From Cercis canadensis (lineage: Eukaryota > Streptophyta > Magnoliopsida > Fabales > Fabaceae), in NCBI GenBank assembly GCA_003255065.1, contig QAOA01008029.1:210068-274067 (forward strand): a stretch of DNA of 64,000 nt, in the 5' to 3' direction. Both the position numbers and the translations under genes were made by a program. The notes beneath the pieces are model-generated. The model had not been told where the DNA came from. It saw only the letters and a program-made list of their open reading frames with translations, and did not search any database. Within the stretch, counting starts at the first letter, position 1; each line of letters starts with the position of its first letter. This document shows, piece by piece, positions 11,570-22,214 of the stretch.

Positions 11570-12676
11570 GTTTAGGTTCAATCCTGTTTCTGACTCATAT
11601 ATTTTCCTTGTAGAACATTGAATCTGGGACGGGACAGTTTTCTGGATAGTCACTATATCTGGATCGGGACCCTGTTTTGCTTCTTCCCTGTTTCTGACTC
11701 AGATATTTTTCTTGTAGATCACTGAATCTCGGACGGGATAGTTTCCTGGAGGGTCACTATATTTGGACCGGGGCCCTGTTTCGGTTGATCACGATTTGTG
11801 ACTCATATATTTTACTTGTAAATCACTGAATTTAGGACGGGACTGTTCCCTGGTAAGTCACTATACCTGGTGCGGGACCATGTTTCGGTTCCTCCCTGTT
11901 TCTGACTCAGATATTTTTCTTGTAGATCACTGCATCTGGGATGGGATAGTTTCCTGGAGGGGTGAATTTCTGGACCGGGACCCTGTTTCAGTTCATCCCT
12001 GTTTGTGACTGATATATTTTTCTTGTAGATCACTGAATCTGGGACGGGACAGTTTCCTGGTGAGTCACTAAGTCTGGACCGGGACCTTGTTTCGGTTCAT
12101 CCGTGTTTCTGACTAAGATATTTTTCTTGTAGATCATTTAATCTGGGACGAGACAATTTCCTGGTGAGTCACTATATCAGGTCCGGGACCCTGTTTCGGT
12201 TTATCCCTCTTTCTGACTCGGATATTTTTCTTGTGTTTCTCTTTAACTGGGACGGGACAGTTTTCTGGTAAGTCACCATATCTGGTCCGGACCCTGTTTC
12301 GGTTCATCCCTGTTTATGACTCAGATATTTTTCATGTAGATCAATGAATCTGGAACGGGACAGTTTCCTGGTGAGTCACAATATCAGGACCGAGACCCTG
12401 TTTCGGTTCTTCCGTGTTTCTGACTCAGATATTTTTCTTTTAGATCACTGAATCTAGGACGAGACTATTTCCTGGTGAGTCAATATATCTGGTCCAGAAC
12501 CCTGTTTCGGTTTATCCCTATTTCTGACTCGGATATTTTTCTTGTGTTTCTCTTTAACTGGGATGGGACAGTTTTCTGGTAAGTCACCATATCTGGTCCG
12601 GGACCCTGTTTTAGTTCAGCCCTGTTCCTGACTCAGATATTTTTCTTGTAAATCACTGAATCTGGGACTGGACAGT
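11570..12676 (+). repeat. Block duplicated at 16.1-17.2 kb (offset 4548)
   Basis: This stretch matches about 16120-17224 at a nearly constant offset of 4548 bp (checked at 11721/16269, 11831/16379 and 12373/16921; 4549 at the left end because of one indel). Shared rare variants include CTGTTTAGGTTCA, GGATAGTCACTATATCTGG, TTTAGGACGGGACTG and CACAATATC followed by GACCGAGACC. Removing the 1433 bp added by the intervening LTR and its extra TSD copy leaves 3115 bp, close to 30 monomers. Confidence 0.85.
12672..12676. other. Left target-site duplication (ACAGT) of solo LTR 1
   Basis: ACAGT immediately precedes the TGATGAGC end of the LTR and is repeated immediately after its other end at 14105-14109. 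In intact monomers ACAGT occurs once, within GGGACAGTTTCC, so the second copy was created by insertion. Confidence 0.95.
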
Positions 12677-14104
12677 TGATGAGCTGCCGAGGCTCCTCAA
12701 ATTAGTTAAATTTAAGGTCGGTTACCTAAGCTATTTGCAGCATAGGGCAGCCCTAAGTCGAACCGAAGGATTGTTTTATTTAGTGAATCATATTAAGAAG
12801 CATATAAACAGGGGGTTTTGTTTATTCAAAGTGTTTGATAGAAATTAATTGTAAGTGGTAAAGTTTTAGAGAAAGCAACCAATCCAAGCCTTAACTGATT
12901 CTGATTTTAGTTCATCCTTGATTTCTAATGATCCATTCAATTATTAACCATGTTCTTGGCCTTTAAAACATATCAAGAAGCCTCTCAATGTTCTATGGAT
13001 GTCCACTGGTTAAGCAACCAGAATTCGGTTTTAACTAAGACTAAATGAATTAAGCAAACATTCAAGTCCAGTTTTACATAAGTCCATGATCCAGCCAAGG
13101 TAATTAATCCATCCAAAAGCTCAGAAACATTAATCAACCATACAATCTTCTTTTATCACATGCAATTAAGCAATCACACATGAAGATCCAAATTCGAATT
13201 TTAACAATCCAAATAGAATAGTCCAGAGGAAGCAAGAAGCAGATTAATCATTGAATGAATAACAAGAACACATAATCTCAAAACCAATCATCAGAACAGC
13301 CAAAACCTGGATTGATTTGATGAATTAGCCCTCCATGAACAAGAGAAGCTAAGTTCTTACAAAATATTTCAAGAGAAAGCTTAAAGACTAAGGAAAGAGC
13401 AAAAGCTGTCTAAAATATCTAAATGACTTGATATCAATTTCGGCTGCCCCCTTATGCTGATATAGACCTCCAAAATTACATGCACACCCAAATTGCCCTT
13501 AGGGCACACTTGTTCCCATGGGCCTTAGCTTTAATTGGGCTTTGGTTTGGGCCCATTTGGACTTGTCATGAGGAAGTTAGGCCCATTTAAGTGCCAATAG
13601 GTGTCTGGAACCATCAGCCAATTTCCACTGCAAGTAAGACCATATTCAATATAAACTATGGTGAACCGGTCTTCATATCAATTGAAGCTCTGTCTGTTAG
13701 CTTTCCAATGGTACCCGTTTCAGGTCCATATGACATCCACAACTCAAGTTATGGCCCAAATACTGCATGTAGGTCAGGATCCTGCGACAACATGTCTTCT
13801 CTGGCTTCCAGGCTGCATATGACCTTCTGGACGTCCGAATTAGATTTGGAGCCCTGAAAGAAAGTTGTAGACAATTCTCTCAGCTTTCCTACAAGGTATG
13901 ACTCGGAATTTTTAGACATTCAGAACTCAAGATATGCACGAAACACAGAGACAGCATAAAATGCTCAATATTGCTGGAAATTGCAATTAGGCACAAATGG
14001 ATCCAAAGTCATGAAATGAGGTCTAAGTCTATGCAATTCAGCCCAAAAAAGGTTTAAAATACTAAATATGAGGGATAACTATTGTATAAAAAGTGTGTTC
14101 ATCA
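12677..14104 (-). mobile_element. Solo LTR 1 of a plant LTR retrotransposon (1428 bp)
   Basis: A single 1428-bp block of non-satellite DNA interrupts a monomer. It starts TGATGAGCTGCC and ends GTGTTCATCA, giving canonical TG...CA ends within 6-bp inverted termini (TGATGA/TCATCA), and is flanked by a perfect 5-bp TSD, ACAGT. There is no second LTR, primer-binding site, polypurine tract or gag-pol, so it is a solo LTR left by recombination between the two LTRs of a full element. The strand is tentative: a TATA-like CTATATCAGC and a GGCCCA-rich stretch read as a promoter on the minus strand. It is about 6% divergent from the copy at 41052-42477 over a 425-bp stretch compared by eye. The superfamily is not proven; 5-bp TSDs fit Ty3/Gypsy or Ty1/Copia. 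The 88-codon frame at 13591-13857 is on the opposite strand to the presumed transcript and shows no constraint. Confidence 0.93.
13456..13586 (-). promoter_or_regulatory. Possible U3 promoter region of solo LTR 1
   Basis: On the minus strand a cluster of TGGGCC/GGCCCA and AGCCCA motifs (within 13519-13586) lies upstream of TATA-like CTATATCAGC (13456-13465). TGGGCY motifs are known plant site II elements bound by TCP factors. The TATA match is weak, so this is a suggestion only, supported by the same arrangement in the second LTR copy. Confidence 0.3.
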
Positions 14105-14109
14105 ACAGT
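14105..14109. other. Right target-site duplication (ACAGT) of solo LTR 1
   Basis: ACAGT directly follows TTCATCA, and the interrupted monomer resumes with TTCCTGGTGAG. It pairs with 12672-12676. Confidence 0.95.
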
Positions 14110-14379
14110 TTCCTGGTGAGTCAGTATACCTGGACCGGACCCTGTTTCGGTTCATTCGTGTTTCTGACTCAGATATTTTTCTTTTAGATCACTGAATCTG
14201 GGACAGGACAGTTTCCTGGTGAGTCACTATATCTGGTCCGGGACCCTGTTTCGATTTATCCCTGTTTCTGACTTGGATATTTTTCTTGTCTTTCTCTTTA
14301 ACTAGGACGGGACAGTTTTCTGGTAAGTCACCATATCTGGTCCAGGACCTTGTTTCGGTTCATGCCTGTTTCTGACTTG

Positions 14380-15120
14380 GATATTTTTCTTGTGTTTCCC
14401 TTGATCTGGGACGGGAAAATTTTCTGGTAAGACACTATATCTGTTCTGGGATCCTGTTTCGGTTCATCCCTGTTCCTGACTCAAATATTTTTCTTGTAAA
14501 TCATTGAATTTGGGACGGGACAATTTCCTGGTGAGTCACTAAGTCTAGACCAGGACCTTGTTTCGGTTCATCCATGTTTTTGACTCAGATATTTTTCTTG
14601 TAGATCATTGAATCTGGGACGGGACAGTTTTCTGGTAAGTCACTATATCTGGTCCGGGACCCTGTTTCAGTTCATCCCTGTTTCTGACTTGGATATTTTT
14701 CTTGTGTTTCCCTTGATCTAGGACGGGAAAATTTTCTGGTAAGACACTATATCTGTTCTGGGATCCTGTTTCGGTTTATCCCTGTTCCTGACTCAAATAT
14801 TTTTCTTTTAAATCATTGAATATGGGACGGGATAGTTTACTGGTGAGTCACTAAGTCTGGAACGGGACCTTGTTTCGGTTCGTCCGTGTTTCTGACTCAG
14901 ATATTTTTCTTGTAAATCACTGAATCTGGAACGGGACAGTTTTCTGGTAAGTCACAATATCTGGACCGAGACCCTGTTTTGGTTCATCCATGTTTCTGAC
15001 TTGGATATTTTTGTTGTGTTTCCCTTGATCTGGGACGGGAAAATCTTCTGGTAAGACACTATATCTGTTCTGCGATCCTATTTCTGTTCAACCCTGTTCC
15101 TGACTCAAATATTTTTCCTG
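14380..15120 (+). repeat. Trimer higher-order repeat, 312-bp unit
   Basis: The variant CCCTTGATCT(G/A)GGACGG with AAATTTTCTGGTAAGACAC or close relatives recurs at 14401, 14713 and 15025, exactly 312 bp (3 x 104) apart. It is followed each time by GTTCTGGGATCCTGTTTC-type and CTGTTCCTGACTCAAATA variants. This is a local three-monomer HOR of about 2.4 copies. Confidence 0.88.
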
Positions 15121-16119
15121 TAAATCACTGAATTTGGGACGGCATAATTTCCTTGAGGGTCACTGTATCTGGACCGGGACCCTATTTCGGTTCATCCCTG
15201 TTTCTGACTCAGATATTTTTCTTGTAGATCACTGAATCTGGGATGTGATAGTTTCCTGGAGGGTCAATATATCAGGACTTGGACCCTGTTTCGGTTCATC
15301 CCTGTTTGTGACTCACATATTTTACTTCTAAATCACTAAATTTGGGATGAGACAGTTTCCTGGCGAGTCACTATATCTGGTCTGGGACCCTGTTTCGGTT
15401 AATCCCTGTTCCTGACTCAAATATTTTTCTTGTAAATCACTGAATCTGGGGCGGGACAGTTTCCTGTTGAGTCAATATATCTGGACCGGGACCCTGTTTC
15501 GGTTCATCCGTGTTTCTGACTCAAATATTTTTCTTGTAGATCATTGAATTTGGGACGGGATAGTTTCCTGCTGAGTCACAATATCTGGTCCAGGACCCTA
15601 TTTCGGGTTATCCCTCTTTCTGAATCAGATATTTTTCTTGTGTTTCTCTTTAACTAGGACGAGACAGTTTTCTAGTAAGTCACCATATCTGGTCCGGGAC
15701 CCTGTTTCGGTTCATCCCTTTTTCTGACTCAGATATTTTTCTTTTAGATCACGGAATCTGGGACGGGACAGTTTTTTGGTGAGTCACTATATCTGGACCG
15801 GGACCCTGTTTCGGTTCATCCTTGTTTCTGACTCAGATATTTTTCTTGTAGATCACTAAATCTGGGACGGGACAGTTTCCTGGTGAGCACTATATCTGGT
15901 CCAGGACCCTATTTCTGTTCATCACTATTTCTAACTCAGATATTTTTCTTGTGTTTCCCTGTATCTGGGACGAGGCAGTTTCCTGGTGCGTCACTATATC
16001 TAGTCCGGGAACCTGTTTCGGTTCATTCCTGTTTCTGACTCATATATTTTTCTTGTAGAACACTGAATCTGGGACGGGACAGTTTCCTGGGGAGTCACTA
16101 TATCTGGACCAGGACCCTG

Positions 16120-17224
16120 TTTAGGTTCATTCCTGTTTCTGACTCATATATTTTTCTTGTAGAACATTGAATCTGGGACGGGACAGTTTTATGGATAGTC
16201 ACTATATCTGGACCGGGACCCTGTTTTGGTTCATCCCTGTTTCTGACTCAGATATTTTCTTGTAGATCACTGAATCTCGAACGGCATAGTTTCCTGGAGG
16301 GTCACTATATTTGGACCGGGACGCTGTTTCAGTTCATCCCAATTTGTGACTCATATATTTTACTTGTAAATCACTGAATTTAGGACGGGACTGTTTCCTG
16401 GTGAGTCACTATATCTGGTCCGGGAACATGTTTCGGATCCACCCTGTTTCTGACTCAGATATTTTTCTTGTAGATCATTGAATCTGGGACGGGATAGTTT
16501 CCTGGAGGGTCACTATTTCTGGACCGGGACCCAGTTTCAGTTCATCCTTGTTTGTGACAGATATTTTTTTCTTGTAGATCACTGAATCTAGGACGGGACA
16601 GTTTCCTGGTGAGTCACTAAGTCTGGACCGAGACCTTGTTTCAGTTCATCCGTGTTTCTGACTCAGATATTTTTCTTGTAGATCATTTAATCTGGGACGG
16701 GAATGTTTACTGGTGAGTCACTATATCTGGTCCGGGACCCTATTTCGGTTTATCCCTACTTCTGACTCGAATATTTTTCTTGTGTTTCTCTTTAACTGGG
16801 ACGGGACAGTTTTCTGGTAAGTCAATATATCTGGTTCGGACCCTGTTTCGGTTCATCCCTGTTTATGACTCAGATATTTTTCATGTAGATCAATGAATCT
16901 GGGACGGGATAGTTTCTGGTGAGTCACAATATCTGGACCGAGACCTTGTTTCGGTTCTTCCGTGTTTCTGACTTAGATATTTTTCTTTTAGATCACTGAA
17001 TCTGGGACGAGACTATTTCCTAGTGAGTCAATATATCTGGTCCGGGACCCTGTTTCGGTTTATCCCTATTTCTGACTCTGATATTTTTCTTGTGTTTCTC
17101 TTTAACTAGGATGGGACAGTTTTCTGGTAAGTCACCATATATGGTCTGGGACCCTGTTTTACTTCATCCCTGTTCCTAACTCAGATATTTTTCTTGTAAA
17201 TCACTGAATCTGGGACGGAACAGT
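16120..17224 (+). repeat. Copy of the 11.6-12.7 kb block (offset 4548)
   Basis: Partner of 11570-12676, carrying the same rare variants in the same order. It is not interrupted by an LTR. With the adjacent 312-bp trimer it supplies the unoccupied counterpart of the first LTR insertion site. Confidence 0.85.
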
Positions 17225-17540
17225 TTCCTGGTGAGTCACAATATCTGGATCGAGACCTTGTTTCGGTTCTTCCGTGTTTCTGACTCAGATATTTTTCTTT
17301 TAGATCACTGAATCTGGGACGAGACTGTTTCCTAGTTAGTCAATATATCTGGTCCGGGACCCTGTTTCGGTTTATCCCTATTTCTGACTCGGATATTTTT
17401 CTTGTGTTTCTCTTTAACTGGGATGGGACAGTTTTCTGGTAAGTCACCATATCTGGTCCGGGACCCTGTTTTAGTTCATCCCTGTTCCTAACTCAGATAT
17501 TTTTCTTGTAAATCACTGAATCTGGGGTGGAACAGTTTCC
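16921..17540 (+). repeat. Trimer higher-order repeat, 312-bp unit, two copies
   Basis: GAGTCACAATATCTGGA(C/T)CGAG recurs at 16921 and 17233, exactly 312 bp apart. Both are followed by TTCTTCCGTGTTTCTGACT, GACGAGACT(A/G)TTTCCTAG and CATCCCTGTTCCTAACTCAG. A further copy of the first unit is at 12373, next to solo LTR 1. Confidence 0.88.
17532..17536 (+). other. Empty paralogous site of solo LTR 1
   Basis: A single ACAGT lies in an uninterrupted monomer that matches both flanks of LTR 1. The left flank is offset 4860 (12601 to 17461, 12672 to 17532) and the right flank is offset 3427 (14105 to 17532). The difference, 1433 bp, equals the 1428-bp LTR plus one 5-bp TSD. Confidence 0.88.
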
Positions 17541-20129
17541 TGGTGAGTCACTATACCTGTACCGGGACCCTGTGTTGGTTCATTCGTGTTTTTGACTCAG
17601 ATATTTTTCTTTTAGATCACTGAATCTGGGACGGGACAGTTTCCTGGTGAGTCACTATATCTGGTCCGGGACCCTGTTTCGATTTATCCCTGTTTATGAC
17701 TTGGATATTTTTCTTGTCTTTCTTTTTAACTAGGACGGGACAGTTTTCTGGTAACTCACTATATTTGGTCCAGGACCTTCTTTCGGTTCATCCCTGTTTC
17801 ACACACGGATATTTTTCTTGCGTTTTCCTGTATCTGGGACGAGACAATTTCCTGGTGAGTCACTATATCTGTTCCGGGACCATGTTTCGGTTCCTCCCTG
17901 ATTCTGACTTAGATATTTTCTTTTAGATCACTGAATCGGGGATGAGACAGTTTCCTGGTGAGTCACTATATCTGGTCCGGGACCCTATTTCGGTTTATCC
18001 CTATTTCCGACTCGGATATTGTTCTTCTGTTTCCCTTTAACTGGGACAGGACAGTTTTTTGGTAAATCACTATATCCAGTCCGGGACACTGTTTCAGTTC
18101 ATCCCTGTTTCTGACTTGGATATTTTTCTTGTGTTTCCCTTGATCTGGGACGGGAAAGTTTTCTGGTAAGTCACTATATCTGGTCTGGGAGCCTGTTTCG
18201 GTTCATTCGTGTTTCTGACTCAGATATTTTTCTTTTAGATAACTGAATATGGGACGGGACAGTTTCCTGGTGAGTCAATATATCTGGTCCGGGACCCTAT
18301 TTCGATTTATCCCTGTTTCTGACTTGGATATTTTTCTTCTCTTTCTCTTAGACTAAGACGGGACAGTTTTCTGGTAAGTCACCATATCTGGTCTGGGACC
18401 CTGTTTCGGTTCATCCCTGTTTCTTACTTGGATATTTTTCTTGTGTTTCCCTTAATTTGGGACGGGAAAGTTTTCTGGTAAGTCACTATATCCTTTCTGA
18501 GATCCTGTTTCGGTTCATCATTGTTCCTGACTCAAATATTTTTCTTGTAAATCACTGAATCTGGGACGGGACAGTTTCCTGGTGAGTAACTATATCTTGA
18601 CCGGGACCCTGTTTCGGTTCATCCGTGTTTCTGACTCAGATATTTTTCTTGTAGATCATTGAATCTGGGACGGGACAGTTTCCTGGTGAGTCACTATATC
18701 TGGTCCAGGTCCCTGTTTCGGTTTATCCTTATTTCTGGCTCGGATATTTTTCTTGTGTTTTCCTTTAACTGGGACGGGACAGTTTTCTCGTAAGTCACTA
18801 TATCTGGTCCGCGACCCTGTTTCGGTTCATCCCTATTTCTGACTTGGATATTTCTCTTGTGTTTCCCTTGATCTGGGACAGGAAAATTTTCTGGTAAGAC
18901 ACTATATCTGTTCTGGGATCCTGTTTCTGTTCATCCCTGTTCCTGACTCAAATATTTTTCTTGTAAATCACTGAATCTGGGACGGGACAGTTTCTTGGTG
19001 AGTCACTATATCTGGACCGGGACCATGTTTCGCTTCATCCGTGTTTCTGACTCAGATATTTTTCTTGTAGATCATTGAATCTGGGACAGGACAGTTTCCT
19101 GGTGAGTCACTATATCTGGTACGGGTCCCAGTTTCTGTTTATCCCTATTTCTGACTAGGATTTTTTTCTTGTGTTTCCCTTTAACTGGGACGGGACAGTT
19201 TTCTAGTAAGTCACTATATCTGGTCCGGGACCTTGTTTCGGGTCATCCCTGTTTTTGACTTGTATATTTCTCTTGTGTTTCCCTTGTTCTGGGACGGGAA
19301 AATTTTCTGGTAAGACACTATATCTGTTCTGGGATCCTGTTTCGGTTCATCCCTGTTCCTGACACAAATATTTTTCTTGTAAATCACTGAATCTAGGACG
19401 GGACAATTTCCTGGTGAGTCGCTATATCTGGTCCGGGTCCCTGTTTCGGTTTATCCCTATTTCTCACTCGGATATTTTTCTTGTGTTTCCCTTTAACTGG
19501 GACGGGACAGTTTTCTGGTAAGTCAACATATCTGGTCAGGTACCTTGTTTCGGTTCATCTCTGTTCCTGACCCAGATATTTTTCTTGTAAATCACTGAAT
19601 CTGGGACGGGACTGTTTCCTGGTGAGTCAATATCTGGACCGGGACCCTGTTTCGATTCATTTGTGTTTCTGACTCAGATATTTTTCTTTTAGATCACTGA
19701 ATCTGGGACGAGACTGTTTCCTGGTGAGTCACTATATCTGGTCTGGGACCCTGTTTTGGTTTATCCATATTTCTGACTCGGATATTTTCGTGTGTTTCTC
19801 TTTAACTGGGACGAAACAGTTTTCTGGTAAGTCACCATATCTGGTCCGGGACCCTGTTTTGGTTCATCTTTGTTCTTGACTCAGATATTTTTCTTGTAAA
19901 TCACTGAATCTGGGACTGGACAGTTTCCTGGTGAGTTACTATATCTGGACCGGGACCCTGTTTCGGTTCATTAGTGTTTCTGATTCAGATATTTTTCTTT
20001 TAGATCCCAAATCTGTGACGGGACTGTTTCCTGGTGAGTCACTATATCTGGTCCGGGACCCTGTTTTTGTTTATCCCTATTTCTGACCCGGATATTTTTC
20101 TTGTGTTTCCCTTTATCTGGGACGGGACA

Positions 20130-20155
20130 GTTTTTTGGTGAGACCGTGACCCTGT
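20130..20155 (+). repeat. Truncated monomer (about 24-bp deletion)
   Basis: TTTTTTGGTGAGACCGTGACCC lacks the usual TCACTATATCTGGTC-type stretch between GGTGAG and GACC. The flanking monomers are normal. Confidence 0.7.
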
Positions 20156-21029
20156 TTCGGTTCATCCCTGTTTCTGACTCAGATATTTTTCTTGTAGATC
20201 ACTGAAACTGGGACGAGACAGTTTTCTGTTAATTCACTGTATCTGGTCCAGGACCTTGTTTCGGTTCATACCTGTTTCTCACTAGGATATTTTTCTTCTG
20301 TTTCCCTGTATCTGGGATGAGACAGTTTCCTGGTGAGTCACAATATCTGGTCTGGGACCCTGTTTCGGTTCATTATTTTTTTCTGACTCATATATTTTTC
20401 TTGTAGAACATTGAATTTGGGACGGGACAATTTTCTGTATAATCACTATATCTGGACCGGGACCCTGTTTCGGTTCATCCCTGTTTCTGACCCAAACATT
20501 TTTCTTGTAGATCACAGAATCTGGGACGAGATAGTTTCTTGGAGGGTCACTATATCTAGACCGGGACCCTGTTTCGGTTCATCCCTGTTTGTGACTCATA
20601 TATTTTACTTGTAAATCTCTGAATTTAGGACGGGACAGTTTCCTGATGTGTCACCATATCTGGTCCGGGACCATGTTTCGGTTCCTCCCTGTTTCTGACT
20701 CAGATATTTTTCTTGTAGATCACTGAATCTGGGATGGGATAGTTTCCTGGAGGGTCACTATATCTGGACCGGGACCCTGTTTCGGTTAATCCCTGTTTCT
20801 GACTCATATATTTTTCTTGTAGATCACTGAATCTGGGATGGACCAGTTTCCTCGTGAGTCACTATATCTGGTCCGGGACCCTGTTTCAATTTATCCCTCT
20901 TTCTGACTCGGATATTTTTCTTGTGTTTCCCTTTATCTGGCACGGGACAGTTTTCTAGTAAGTCACTTTATCAGGTCTGGGACCCTGTTTCGGTTCATCC
21001 CTGTTTCTGACTAGGATATTTCTCTTGTG

Positions 21030-21060
21030 TTTCCCTTGATCTGGTATGGGATCCTGTTTC
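21030..21060 (+). repeat. Truncated monomer (about 35-bp deletion)
   Basis: CCCTTGATCTGG continues directly into TATGGGATCCTGTTTC. The region between the first ATCTGG of the monomer and the second ATCTGG has been lost, again with a short direct repeat at the breakpoints. Confidence 0.75.
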
Positions 21061-22214
21061 GGTTCATCCCTGTTCCTGACTCAGATATTTTTCTTGTAAA
21101 TCACTGAATCTGGGATGGGACAGTTTCCTGGTGAGTCACTATACCTGGACCGGGACTCTGCTTCGGTTCATTCGTGTTTCTGACTCAGATATTTTTCTTT
21201 TAGATCACTGAATCTAGGACGGCACAGTTTCCTAGTGAGTCACTATATCTGGTTCGGGACCCTGTTTCGATTTATCCCTGTTTCTGACTTGGATATTTTT
21301 CTTGTCTTTCTGTTTAACTAGGATGGGACAGTTTTCTGGTAAGTCACCATATCTGGTCCGAGACCCTGTTTCGGTTCATCCCTGTTTCTGATTTGGATAT
21401 TTTTCTTTTGTTTTCCTTGATCTGGGGACGGGAAAATTTTCTGGTAAGTCACTATATCTGGTCTGGGATCCTGTTTCAGTTCATCCCTGTTCCTGACTCA
21501 GATATTTTTCTTGTAAATCACTGAATCTGGGACGGGACAGCTTCCTGGTGAGTCACTATATCTGGACCGGGACCCTGTTTCGGTTCATTCGTGTTTCTGA
21601 CTCATATATTTTTCTTTTAAATCACTGAATCTGGGACAGGACTGTTTCCTGGTGAGTCACTAAATCTGGTCCGGGACCCTCTTTCGGTTTTTCCCTACTT
21701 CTGACTCGGATATTTTTCTTGTGTTTCCCTTTATCTGGGATGGGACAGTTTTCTAGTAAGTCACTATATCTAGTCCGGGACCCTGTTTCGGTTCATCCCT
21801 GTTTCTGACTTGGATATTTATCTTGTGTTTCCCTTGATCTAGGACGGGAAAATTTTTTGGTAAGTCACTATATCTGGTCTGGGATCCTGTTTCAGTTCAT
21901 CCCTGTTCCTGACTCAGATATTTATCTTGTAAATCACTGAATTTGGGACGGGACAGTTTACTGGTGAGTCACTATATCTGGACCAAGACCCTATTTCGGT
22001 TCATTCGTGTTTCTAACTCATATATTTTTCTTTTAAATCACTGAATCTGGGACGGGACTGTTTCCTGGTTAGTCACTATATCTGGTCCGATCCCTGTTTC
22101 GGTTTATCTCTATTTCTGACTTGGATATTTTTCTTGTGTTTCTCTTTAACTGGGATGGGGCAGTTTTCTGGTAAGTCACCATATCTGGTCCGGGACCCTG
22201 TTTCGGTTCATCCC

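Larger units (their letters stand above)
454..12676 (+). repeat. 104-bp satellite array, subfamily 1, first segment
   Basis: About 117 head-to-tail monomers of roughly 104 bp. The monomer begins GATCACTGAATCTGGGACGG, continues through TTTCCTGGTGAGTCACTATA, GGTCCGGGACCCTGTTTCGG and TTCATCCCTGTTTCTGACTC, and ends ATATTTTTCTTGTA. Two main variants alternate irregularly. One opens GTAGATCACTGAATC. The other opens GTGTTTCCCTTTAACTGGG or GTGTTTCCCTTGATCTGGG and usually carries GGTAAGTCAC instead of GGTGAGTCAC. No gene, RNA gene or foreign insertion is visible. Monomers differ mostly by substitutions; a few are truncated and are listed separately. The last five bases are the left TSD of the first solo LTR. 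Confidence 0.95.

Noticed and set aside
13591..13857. 88-codon frame inside solo LTR 1 with a similar frame (41326-41565) in solo LTR 2
   Set aside because: The similarity follows from the shared LTR. Both frames lie antisense to the presumed LTR transcript, differ by many amino-acid-changing substitutions and have different lengths. No gag, pol or other domain is recognisable.
12677..14104. DNA transposon or MITE instead of an LTR (because of TGATGA/TCATCA inverted ends)
   Set aside because: The inverted ends are only 6 bp, begin TG and end CA, and the TSDs are 5 bp, the standard LTR-retrotransposon pattern. The length and promoter-like layout also fit an LTR.
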